This document shows positions 21,071 through 30,449 of a stretch of DNA of 64,000 nt, in pieces. The position numbers and the translations under genes are program-made. The notes under the pieces were generated by a model. The model saw only the letters and a list, made by a program, of their open reading frames with translations. It was not told where the DNA came from and made no database searches. The DNA is taken from assembly GCA_010093485.1 (NCBI GenBank), contig MU001498.1, positions 1,790,518-1,854,517 on the forward strand, in the 5' to 3' direction. The stretch comes from Karstenula rhodostoma CBS 690.94 (lineage: Eukaryota; Ascomycota; Dothideomycetes; Pleosporales; Didymosphaeriaceae). Position 1 is the first letter of the stretch, and every line of letters starts with the position of its first letter.

Positions 21071-21974
21071 CTATTCCAGCCCATGCCCGTAAGTAGGCCC
21101 TTTCTCCAAGACACCCTGCACCGCGGGCCGCGCCAGCATTTTCTCGCTCCAAGCCTGGATATTCGGCCACCTCTGAATATCTACGCTTAAGAACTTGAAC
21201 ATCCATGGCATAGCAAAGGGAAAGTAGGATAGATCAGCTATCGACGGACGATCTAGGAGCGCTATGTAATTCTGGCCGGGTTCTGCCAGCCTCTTATCCA
21301 GCTTGTCCCATTGTACAAGGCAGTTGGCATGGAGTCTGCGCACGAGTTATTAGGCTCGTCAAGATCCCCACAGCAGGGGCTGTCACTTACTTAGCCACCG
21401 TTTTCGGGAGGAGTTCAGGGTTCTGTCGGTCCGGGTAGCCCTTGAAGAAATACAGCCAGTATTTCGCCGTCGCACTGTAATTTGCGCTTGTCAGAAACCT
21501 AAAGTTCGTGCAAGTAGTGTCGTCGCGTACCCCAGCCCAGCAGTCTGGTACGCGGTCCAGGACAGCACCTGCGCTCGCTCCCAGGCTGTGCGCCCACTCC
21601 ACGCTCCCTGTGTATCGAACCGCTCTGCAAGGTACTGTATGCACGCAGTGCTCTCAAATACCACTATTTTCTGCTTGGTGACGGGGTCTTGGTCTTTCAG
21701 CGCGGGCACGTAGCGCTCGGGATGCACATCGTAGAACCACTCGTCTTTAGTGTTGATTACAGAGAGGACGTGCGGGACCTGGAGCTCCTCTGCGAGGATC
21801 AAAGGCTTGATGTAGTTGATGTAGTTGGTTTGGTCCGCTGGGAAACGCAGTCAGATTGGCGGGTGGAAAGGGGTAATATCATGCACCTCTGACAATGTAC
21901 AGCACCACCCGACCGTCGTATTCTACGTCACCTCTGACGACCTCTCCGCTGGTTTTCGCCCGTGTGTCTGCCAT
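21071..21974 (-). CDS. gliG: GliG-like glutathione S-transferase
   Basis: Four exons (21974-21887, 21837-21531, 21474-21391, 21335-21071; introns of 49-56 bp) give 247 residues, close to GliG length. The N-terminal thioredoxin-like domain includes VVLYIV, then PLILAEELQVPH, ERYVPALKD and VVFESTACIQYLAERF (the Glu-Ser pair binds the gamma-glutamyl part of GSH). The C-terminal helical domain has RPSIADLSYFPF and ARPAVQGVLEKG, typical of Ure2p/theta-type fungal GSTs. In gliotoxin biosynthesis GliG attaches two glutathiones to the oxidised diketopiperazine, which introduces the sulfur. The gene is divergent from the GliC-type P450 that would make its substrate, with a perfect regulator motif between them. 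Confidence 0.92.
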
Positions 21975-22073
21975 AATCTTTCGTTACTTACGCTTACTTT
22001 TCCAAACAGTGAGAAAGATGACCATGATAGATCCACGATTAAGAAAAAACGGCGCCGGACAGCGAGTCATCAA

Positions 22074-22084
22074 TCGGTAGCCGA
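22074..22084. promoter_or_regulatory. Perfect ETP regulator motif TCGG-TAG-CCGA
   Basis: An exact match to TCGG-N3-CCGA lies in the 262-bp promoter shared by the GST (start 21974) and the GliC-type P450 (start 22237). These two genes carry out successive steps of sulfur introduction. Confidence 0.65.
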
Positions 22085-22236
22085 TTGCCAAGTACCTCCA
22101 TAGCATGAAGGTGGTAGCAGAATCAGCTCGCCCATTCGACAGAGCGCGACCAGGGATTTGATAGATGAATAAACATGCTATCCACTAAATTGACCCAGGG
22201 CCACACACTGCAAACTTCTAAGGTGTCATTGCCATC

Positions 22237-23875
22237 ATGAATTCTGTTCGGCTTGTTGTTGGTATCGCTGGACTATCAGCCGCCGTGGCCTGGTGTTTCC
22301 GCATATGGCAGCCGGTGTGTTGGGGACTGAGAGCTGCGCTATCTAGGAGCATAGACGTATCAATGTCGATCCCATATCTATGTGTAAACTACTAACATTA
22401 CATGTAGAGATATCTCCACTGGAGCTATCCCATCCACTCATCTGTTCACGCACAACCGATACCAACCTGTCCATATCAATGGCCAAACGGGCAAGGCGAC
22501 GTTGCGAAGTTCTTGGAAGGAGAGGCCAATAGCGATGAGTGGAGGGCGAGACATGGTCGAGTCTACCGCATATGGAGTGGAACAACACAGGAGATGTGGG
22601 GCAATTCCTCCCATAAAACATATGCTGTAGGGTTGCTAATGCCATTGGCGTAGCGTCCTGACGCATCCCGACGATGTTCGAGAAGTGTTCAGAGACTCTG
22701 ACAGACATGAAAAGGCGGTGAATAACAACTCGGGATGGCTAATGGGGAAACTACTGGGTAGGTGCGTCGGTTTGGTCAGTGGAACGACTTGGCAGCAACT
22801 TCGCGCTGCGACTGGAGCTCCCTTCACGCACAAAAGCTCCGCGACCTACACCGACGACATCCACCGAGCAGTCGAGCAGCATTTCCAGGAGATGAAAGAA
22901 AAGATGCAGCTGCAACACGGCCTGCTCAACCCAGTTGACGACTTGCGCATGCTTCCTTTTTGTATCATTGCGCGGATTCTGTACGGCGACATGACTCTGG
23001 AACAGGGAAGTGAATTACTCCATCTGACGCACCTCCGCGAAACACTCTTCACACGCATGATCCAGGGAGGCATGACACGCTTTTCGTGGAGCCGGTTTCT
23101 TCCCTTGCAGACAAACTCTGATCTACTGCAGTTTAAGCGCCGATGGGCCGAATTCAACAGCGACATCTATCCTCAATGCCAGGCGGCAAATCGAGAGGTG
23201 GCTATTGTACCTATGTACGAAGCCGTGGAGCGCGGGTCCATCGATACAGAACAGCTACTGCAAACGCTAGACGAGATGCTTTTTGCAAACCTTGACGTGA
23301 CACTGGGGGGCTTATCCTGGAATCTACTTTTCCTCGCTGCGCATCCAGATGTCCAGAGCGAGATTCGCACCGAGGCGCGTAGAGCAAGACAAGGGGGGAA
23401 TACGCAGGTCTGGAAATCATATCTTGCGAGTTCGACCACGCTGCTGGCGGCTTCGGTCCTCGAGTCCGCGCGTCTGAAGCCATTGGCCGCGTTTTCGGTC
23501 CCGCAAGCTGCTCCGACTGCACGCCGAGTGGGAGATTTTGTTGTCCCGCCGCAAACAAATTTCATCGTTGACACGCGCGCGCTCAACATGCTTAATTCTT
23601 TCTGGGGAGACGACGCCGGAGAGTATCGCCCGGCTAGGTTTCTGGGCGGAAAAGCTTCTGACTTGAGGTACCAGTACTGGCGGTTCGGATTTGGGCCGCG
23701 GCAGTGCATGGGAAAGTACGTTGTCGACATCCTCATCCATGCTATTCTCGCGCATTTGGTTCTGAGGTATCGGATCAGTCTTGACCACACCAGTAGTTGG
23801 GACAGGAAGCAAGACATCTGGATTGCACACCCAGACACGAAGATTCGATGCGAGAGTTTGGAAAGAGGGGTGTAA
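22237..23875 (+). CDS. gliC: GliC-like cytochrome P450 (diketopiperazine alpha-hydroxylase)
   Basis: Three exons (22237-22314, 22408-22595, 22654-23875; introns of 93 and 58 bp, the first with a perfect TACTAAC branch site) give 495 residues. The N-terminal anchor is LVVGIAGLSAAVAW. GliC-type blocks are visible: WPNGQGDVAKFLEGEAN, YRIWSG, DSDRHEKAVNNNSGWL and CVGLVSG. The heme loop is FGFGPRQCMGKY with ligand Cys near 440. The I-helix region reads ANLDVTLGGLSWNLLF and lacks the usual A/G-G-X-D/E-T pattern; I believe this is a trait of the GliC group rather than damage. GliC oxidises the alpha carbons of the diketopiperazine so that glutathione can be added, which agrees with the shared promoter with the GST. 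Confidence 0.9.
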
Positions 23876-24189
23876 TACGCCGGAATAGAAGCACATGGAT
23901 GATGAAAAGCCGCATGAGAGTTTGGATGGTTGACTTGTAGGTAAATAAGGTCTTAGATTCGGTAGGAATAGTGGCAGGAATGCCAGAAATGCAGGCTAGC
24001 GCATGCGAGCTAGCGTACCGGGGAGCAGGGGAACCACCTAGTTACTTAGACACATACATGCAATGAATATGGATACTCCTGAGATACCCCTATACCTATT
24101 ACAGGAATTGATGCCCCAGGGCGAGTACAGCATTAGTACTGAAAGCCCCATCCTACCGAACGGGTCAGTATGTAGGTTTTCACATGGCC
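23876..24189. other. Convergent gap with a short hairpin
   Basis: A 314-bp spacer between two convergent genes. GCTAGC at 23995-24000 and again at 24009-24014 is self-complementary around GCATGC and could form a small hairpin. No gene is seen. Confidence 0.4.
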
Positions 24190-25020
24190 CTATTTCCATG
24201 CAACCACGACATGTGCTTCCATGTCCAAGCGAACAGCACCGCTGTCCAGTTTCCGATAGTTCTCCCAGTTTTGCACCCAATCGACTATGAAGTCAATGAC
24301 TTCATCCCAGCGTTGCTCGTCTTGGGCAATCCACCCGTTTTGCGGGCACCCCAGAAAGCTCCATACAGCAGTAGCCCAGAAGCGAAGGTCTGCGACCTCC
24401 AGCACTGCCTTGGTCCTACCGAAGCTCAGTCCTCGCGACGTAAAACCCACCCCCTCGAGTAGACTGCGCAAATCCTCCGCGTTGAAGCTGCCCCGGGCGA
24501 TGGCAGGTGGAAGGGCACTTTGCCCCGAGCGCAGAAACTCGTGCGCGGCCTTCACGACTTGTACGGGCAACGGCGCGTCCCAAATGCTGAGCACCGCCAC
24601 TCCGCCGTCTCTCAAGGTGCGATGGATGCCTTCAGCCACGGCGGCGTCCTCCTTGATAAGCATAATGGCGAAGTTGGTAAATGAGTGCGTGAACTTGGCA
24701 GGTGGGAAGCTTAACGCCTCGGACAGCATGACCTCTGCTAGCACCGGCCAAGAAAGCGAGGTAGCCTTCTTGCTCATGGTGTCGATCAGTGATGGCACCT
24801 TGTCTGTGGCATGTATGACGATGTTCTTGGTGTGTGCTTCCATGAGGGCGACAGTCATGGCACCGGAGCCACATGCATTGTCGTGGATAATTGACCCTGG
24901 AGGTATGGGCGGGATAAAATCCAAAAGGTGGCGTGCGACCTGTTCTGTAGTGTCTCCGGAGATCTGCGTGAAGAAGGCTAGATCAGGCGGAAGGCACTGT
25001 TTGGGTACAAAGCGAGCCAT
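24190..25020 (-). CDS. gliN: GliN-like SAM-dependent N-methyltransferase
   Basis: A single exon of 276 codons plus stop; the start ATG at 25020 has context ACCATGG. The class I methyltransferase core begins with SIIHDNACGSGAMT (glycine loop at residues 44-57), then the acidic end of strand 2 in HATDKVPSL, FTNFAIMLI, and the later sheet LRDGGVAVLSIWDAP. Its length and the HDNACGSG loop resemble GliN/SirN proteins, which N-methylate the diketopiperazine amide. It shares a 260-bp promoter gap with the next methyltransferase but is only distantly related to it. Its reaction here could also be O- or S-methylation. Confidence 0.82.
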   Translation of the reverse strand: MARFVPKQCLPPDLAFFTQISGDTTEQVARHLLDFIPPIPPGSIIHDNACGSGAMTVALMEAHTKNIVIHATDKVPSLIDTMSKKATSLSWPVLAEVMLSEALSFPPAKFTHSFTNFAIMLIKEDAAVAEGIHRTLRDGGVAVLSIWDAPLPVQVVKAAHEFLRSGQSALPPAIARGSFNAEDLRSLLEGVGFTSRGLSFGRTKAVLEVADLRFWATAVWSFLGCPQNGWIAQDEQRWDEVIDFIVDWVQNWENYRKLDSGAVRLDMEAHVVVAWK

Positions 25021-25280
25021 GGTTGAGTTCCACCCATTCCGCGGGAAGCAATTGATGGCGTGTTAAAACGTTCGCCCAGGCACGGTGGGTGTCACTTCAC
25101 TACCACGTTCACATGCGGCCCCCAATCCAAATCTGTAAGCCCGGAGCCCGGGCAGAAGACGGCTGAAGTTTCGAGAATTGAAGAAGCCATCATGGTCGCT
25201 GTGCAAAATCGTTGGAAAGTAAGGAAAATCGAAACCGCAAGTCTAGGCTCTGCGCTTCGTCGACTGGCTTTTCCGACATC
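25021..25280. promoter_or_regulatory. Shared promoter of two methyltransferase genes
   Basis: A 260-bp divergent gap. It has the palindrome CCGG-AGC-CCGG at 25141-25151, two bases from TCGG-N3-CCGA, so only a weak candidate site. Confidence 0.35.
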
Positions 25281-26221
25281 ATGTCTCGCGACGCAGAAGA
25301 AGAGGAAAAGTACTTCATGGAGGGCAATGCAGACGAGCTGCAACGACTCGCCTACCAACACGAAGTCATAAAAGCCCACGTCGGAAAGTTCGTCCTCGTC
25401 CCAATGGACATTTTTACACCTGGGCTACGAATCCTAGATTCGGCCACGGCGGACGGTATGTGCGGGCTTCCCATGATGAAGAAATCCGCTCATGGGTCAA
25501 GGCCTCTGGCTGCGCGACATGTGCAGCACGCTCCCCAAGGAAAACACATATGTCGGCATTGACATAATGCAAGAATACTTCCCGCCCAGGTCGCAGTGGC
25601 CGGATAATGTGGAGCTCCATATTCAATCTATCACCAAACCATGGCCGGAGCCCTGGGCCGAAAGCTTTGATCTCGTTCACCAGCGGTTTGCGCTTCCCGC
25701 AGCGGGGAAGTCTGGGGTCACAGGGGCGCTCAAAGGGCTGATAGGTCTCATGAAGCCCGGAGGCTGGATCCAGATGATCGAGGCAGATCATTCTGTTTAC
25801 ACTGGTCCGGCAATGGGCGAACTCTTCGAGCTGATAACGGACGTTTTCGCGGCCATAGACGTGCCGTGCGACATTGCCAAGGAGGTTAAAGGCATGTTAC
25901 AGGAAGAGGGCCTCGAACAGGTGGAAGAAAGGGTTTTTGATGTGCCGCTTGGAGTTAGAAACCCTGACACTGAGCTTGGCAGGAAAAGCGCTTGGGCTTT
26001 TCTCAAGGGCACCGAAGGCCTTGTCGGGGCTGCAAAAGGTAAGCTCTTATTCGCTGTTGTTTCTTGGTCGGGTAGATAAGCTCACACTTCTAGGATTACC
26101 GAACTTTCCGCTCACGCCGGACAAGGTGGATGCTCTGGCACGGCACGTTCAACAAGAGTTAGACCAAGATGGAGGAGTCAATCGCATTTATGTGGCTTGG
26201 GGCCGAAAGCCGTTCAAGTGA
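25281..26221 (+). CDS. SAM-dependent methyltransferase, copy 1 of a duplicated pair
   Basis: Three exons (25281-25455, 25502-26038, 26094-26221; introns of 46 and 55 bp) give 279 residues. The Rossmann start is ILDSATADGLWLRD, then YVGIDIMQEYFP, SFDLVHQRFALP and GLMKPGGWIQMIEAD. The last three are typical of LaeA/UbiE-like fungal methyltransferases of secondary metabolism. The usual D-X-G-X-G-X-G loop is replaced by D-S-A-T-A-D-G. The copy at 29503-30449 has the same loop, the same two intron positions and an exon 2 of the same length (537 bp), so the two are paralogues. S-methylation of the dithiol or O-methylation of a ring hydroxyl are both possible. Confidence 0.85.
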
Positions 26222-26861
26222 TATATGAGCTAGTAGACTAAGTAAGGGGAACAGTGGGAGGACACAATGTGAAAGTCGACTGATAGCTTGCATGGAATCT
26301 CCGCTCCAGCTTGGGCTAGCTCACGTGCTATATCATATGCATTTTCCAGGATCAAGCCCAGAAGTGATTAAAGACGAGTCAATGCTGCGAACAATGACAT
26401 AATCAATATCAATAGAAAGCCGTACACCGTAAACGCTCGGGCACCGAGTTTCTATTCCCGCGTCAGCACATTACCCACTAGCGTACGGCGTGGAGCGTAC
26501 GGGAGGCGCGCACTAGCGCTACAAACTGCAAGCCGCCCTTGGCATGCGAGTGATGGAGGCACGGCGCAGTAAGATGGCAAGGGCAAGGCATCAATCGTAG
26601 CAGGGCGCGGCAGAACAAGGTTGAGATCAATAAGACACGCAATATACGTCAGAACAGAGGGCATCGTCTTGAGATGCAATTGATTGGAGCGTCTTATTGA
26701 CAGACTATTCATCTCGTCTTGAGACTGCACGTGCTATCCACTGCGGCACATTGACTGCTCTACGCCTCAGAACATTCCAAGGCCCTAGCCAGCACGACCG
26801 AGTAATGTAGTGCGCTTGTGTATATACCCCCCGCGGTCCCGGCCTAGTATGACATCTCAGC
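26222..26861. other. Convergent intergenic spacer, no gene seen
   Basis: A 640-bp stretch between the convergent methyltransferase and oxidoreductase genes. I found no reading frame with family features, no repeat and no regulator motif. Confidence 0.45.
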
Positions 26862-27850
26862 CTAGCATCCCAGCCTCTCGCCGATAATGGCAGCCGACAG
26901 GCCCGCACCTACCAGACTGCCTGTGTATTGCGCTGTGGGTGTCACCTTCATGGCGTGGCTGTTGTCGCCCGCTGCAAATACATTCGGCACACTGGTCTGC
27001 AGGTAGGGCGGGTTCACGACAAGGTCGCCGGACGGCGTAGTCTCGAGGCCCAGCTGCTCCACGAAGGGGCCCTTTGCCTTTGTGCTCGGCGCGTGGTTTA
27101 GCCAGCCCTCGGTCACCTCGCTGCCGTCTGCGAACTGGAGGATGATCTCGGGTGCTTTTGCGCCCATGACCAGCTTCTTGATCTTGCGAGAGTCAACCTT
27201 GAACACGGGCGAGTCCTTTATATGCGCCTTGAATTGGCTCGCCAACTCTTCGTTGCCGTTGGTGTAGATGACGACCTGTTTCGAGAGTGACGTGGCGTAG
27301 CGGGCAACATGCATACCTACGGGTACTGACCCGACCAGGTCGACGGCCAGGACCCCGGTAGACGCAACTCCGCGGTCTTCGAAGCCCTTGCAGAAGAGGC
27401 AGTGGTAGCTGCGTTACTATTCAGTCATGTAAACATACACGGAGCGCCATCGACTTACATGCCCCTCGCCCAGCACTCTTCGTAGCCTTCAATGTCGGGG
27501 AAGATGTCGCTCACGCCTGTGGCTAGGACCAGCTTCTTTCCCTCCCACTTCTCGCCGCCAGCGCTCTCTACCTGGAAGCCGCCGTCGATCTTCTTGACGC
27601 TGGTAATGGTCGTGTCCTCGAATTGGATCGTGTCGTAGTGGGATGTGATGTTCTCGCGCGACTTCTCGCGGAACACAACGGGGCTCTCCGAGTCGACCGT
27701 CAGGACCATGTGCATGTGGGTGGTGCGCTTGTTCCGGTAGTTGTCGTCATCAAATACGATGGCCGTCTGCACCTGACGGGCAAGCGTGAGGGCAACGGTG
27801 AGCCCAGCCGGGCCGCCACCAATGATGAGGGCATCGATAGTAGGAGCCAT
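26862..27850 (-). CDS. gliT: GliT-like FAD dithiol oxidase with canonical CXXC
   Basis: Two exons (27850-27459, 27408-26862; 50-bp intron, GTAAGT donor) give 312 residues. FAD-binding IIGGGPAGLTVALTLA stands at the N-terminus, the redox site is YHCLFCKGFE (Cys134 and Cys137), and the C-terminal FAD motif is VFAAGDNSHAM. This is the thioredoxin reductase-like family of GliT and SirT, which oxidise the ETP dithiol to the disulfide and protect the producer. The neighbouring paralogue on the other strand (28241) differs at the redox site. The intron lies immediately before the CXXC motif, in the same phase as in that paralogue. Confidence 0.93.
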
Positions 27851-28124
27851 GGGCGAGATTCAGGCCGAGGTAGCTGTGCAGTGAGAGAGTGAGAGTTTGT
27901 AAAGTGAAACAGTGGATATGAGAAGGTGGAGATAGAGTAGAGTGAGAGCGGGGCACATGATATGATCAAGTATGGGGAAGGCAGGGAAACCAAGGCAACT
28001 CGGTTGCAGCGCCAAGAGCGTTGATGAAAAGCCCCCATCTGCAGGTGGTGCGGCGCGACGACCCGCAGGTGTCTCGGTCTGGTCATGGTAGAGTTGCTGC
28101 CTGGCCGAGTTACACAAGCGCCGT

Positions 28125-28135
28125 CCGGGCCCCGA
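28125..28135. promoter_or_regulatory. ETP-type regulator motif CCGG-GCC-CCGA
   Basis: One base from TCGG-N3-CCGA, in the 390-bp shared promoter of the two divergent oxidoreductase genes (starts 27850 and 28241). The rest of this gap shows nothing else recognisable. Confidence 0.5.
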
Positions 28136-28240
28136 GAGGAGAACCAAATACGTGGGCAGAGTCACCATGCTTGAAAATTTGTACGTGCAGGTATCCATTC
28201 AGGTGTACAGTTGCATTCTGCTCGCATACCTTAGATAGCC

Positions 28241-29256
28241 ATGGCCCTTACCCACAGCCAGTCAGTTGTGTCCGACGTGCTTGTCATCGGCGGCAGCCAC
28301 GCCGGCCTGTCGGCTGCCCTTACTCTCTATCGCGCCTTACACACCACTGTCATCTTTGATGCGAGCACTCCGCGCAACAACTACCAGACCCCCATTCGCT
28401 TGACGCCCACCTGGGAGCACCAGCACATTGACGACTTCAAACAAGCCGCCAAGAAAGAACTGCAAGAAGCCGGCTACACCACCTTTGTTGAGGCGCATGT
28501 CGATAAAGTCAGCAGATCCAATGGCCTGTTTGAGCTGGTCGACAGCAACGGCACGACCTGGCAAGGCCGCAAGCTGTTGCTAGCCACGGGATCCAAGGAC
28601 ATCTTCCCTGCGATCCCTGGCTACGACGCCTTATATGCTCGCCGCATGTGTGTTGCTGCTGCCCGCCCTCATGGCCCACATTTATCTGATATGCAGCCAG
28701 TTTCCAGTGCATGTTCCAGTTCGGCTACGAGCACAGAGGCACCCAGTCGGCTGGACTCCTCGCAGTCGATGGCCTTGCCAATGTCTTTCACGCGACTATG
28801 CTCGCCGACGACGGCAACAAATACGCCGACAAGATGACGGTGTACACCAACAACGATCCCCATCTCGCCACCGAAATATCTGCGGCACTGCAGACATCGG
28901 ACATCACCGTCGACGACAGGAAGATAAAGGCGCTGTGCCCGGGGCCTGAAGGCGCCCAAGTCAAGATTGACTTTGAGGACGGTTCCAGCACCATCGAGGG
29001 CTTTATTGTGCACCGACCTGACACCGAGCTTGACCGGCTGCTGATCGACCAGCTCGGCTTGGACATCTCGGATAGAGGCGACATCGAAGTCATGCCGCCC
29101 TTTTGCCAGACGAGTGTTCCAGGCGTCTATGCTGCGGGTGACTGCGCAAGCCCCGCCAAGATCATCCCTAATGCTATTAGCATGGGAGCGTATGCTGGCT
29201 GCGGCCTCGCAAGGGAGCTGCCGAATCGAGTTACACGCCACGTAGTTGTTAATTAG
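28241..29256 (+). CDS. GliT-family flavoprotein with non-canonical CXXQ motif
   Basis: Two exons (28241-28647, 28701-29256; 53-bp intron with CTGAT branch) give 320 residues. FAD-binding VIGGSHAGLSAALTL, the late VYAAGDCASPAK and overall length match the GliT family. The redox site reads IFQCMFQFGYEHRG: Cys139 is kept, but the position of the second Cys is Gln142. It therefore should not form the usual active-site disulfide. From memory, CXXQ members of this family have been described in ETP pathways with alpha,beta'-disulfide bridges (TdaE of pretrichodermamide biosynthesis), where they act as flavin oxygenases that trigger sulfur migration; that role here is inference. The acceptor was set at GCAGCCAG to keep the frame; an earlier CAG 4 bp upstream would break it. 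The intron position equals that of the CXXC paralogue. Confidence 0.9.
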
Positions 29257-29502
29257 GGAAGCTCGAAGTAGTGCTATCGATTGTAGCCACGTTACGAATA
29301 TGTTGTGGTTGTGAGGAAACACTGTATGTGTATCACTTTTGGATTTGTTTGTGGTTTGCATTTTCCAAATTGTAACTGGGGTTGGGCGAAAATCAGTCCT
29401 ACGAGATGATAATTGAGATGCAATATAGGTGTCTTCCATTTGCCGGATTACAACTATACGACGTCATGCAACGATTAGAGACAACAGTGCAACCCAAGCC
29501 CA

Positions 29503-30449
29503 CTAGTTGGGCCTCTGGCCCCATACAGCTCGCAAATACACTGCGCCTCCCCGCTCTGTCAACTCCGCGGAAAGGTCCTCGGGCAGGCTGTCCAGCGTCT
29601 CATGAGAGAGTGTCATTTTCTCTTGCGGGAGAGCTGGTCAGTGTTAGCGGACGCTCTAAACACTGATTTGTATTGGAGTGTACTTTTTGCGAATTTGGAC
29701 AGCGGCGTGGCGACCTGCTTGTTCATCTGGACGCCTTTACGAGCCAAGTCGGCCTCGGGGTTCCTCGCCCCGTATTTGATCTCGATGAGCTTCTCCTGCA
29801 AGTTCACGAATCCTGCCTCTTGCAACCACCCCTTCGCCTTGTTGATGTCGCCGAAACGAGCGCCGATTGCGCCAAACGTGTCTCGCATGAGTTGGATGTA
29901 GTTCTGCACTGCTGGGCCGTCGTCTGGGTCCGCCTTGTCCTCGATCTCGATGAGCTGAATCCAGCCACCGGGTTTGACAAGTGCGGACAGATTCTGGACG
30001 ATGTTCTTGGTGTCCGGATAGCCTCCGAATACCAGGCGCTGATGCACGAAATCGAAACTCGAGGCGAAATCGGGCGGCCACGGCTCATTGATATCTTGGG
30101 TCTGGTACTGGAAGTTTGCGGGATGCTCGCTGGGAAGGTCGGCAGAAGCAATGTCGCACCCGATGAAAGTGTGGTTGGACGAGTCTGCTACCGAAGACGC
30201 AAAGTCTCTGAGCCACAGCCCTGCACCCGGTAAGTTATTGTTCACGGTGTCTCAGGCGGGATGCGTATTACCATTGGCAGTCGCCGAGTCGAGAATGCGG
30301 CGGGGACTGGCGCTGAAGTCGATGGGCGGAAGAATCAGACTACCGCCTGGCATCGAATCCTTAATGATATCGTGGTTGGCAGAGAGACGACTTATCTCGT
30401 CATTTTCTGCCATAATAAAATCTGGCTGTGTCGGATCGAAGCCTCCCAT
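29503..30449 (-). CDS. SAM-dependent methyltransferase, copy 2 of a duplicated pair
   Basis: Three exons (30449-30272, 30220-29684, 29633-29503; introns of 51 and 50 bp) give 281 residues. Shared blocks with the copy at 25281 are ILDSATANG followed by LWLRDF, FDFVHQRLVFGG, LVKPGGWIQLIE and the C-terminal VWGQRP (AWGRKP in copy 1). Exon 2 is 537 bp in both. The glycine loop is again D-S-A-T-A-N-G. The last intron has a CTAAC branch site and a CCAG acceptor. A longer N-terminus from upstream in-frame codons is possible but unlike copy 1. Together with the two oxidoreductases it forms the outer part of an inverted gene-pair duplication. The methyl acceptor is unknown. Confidence 0.85.
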
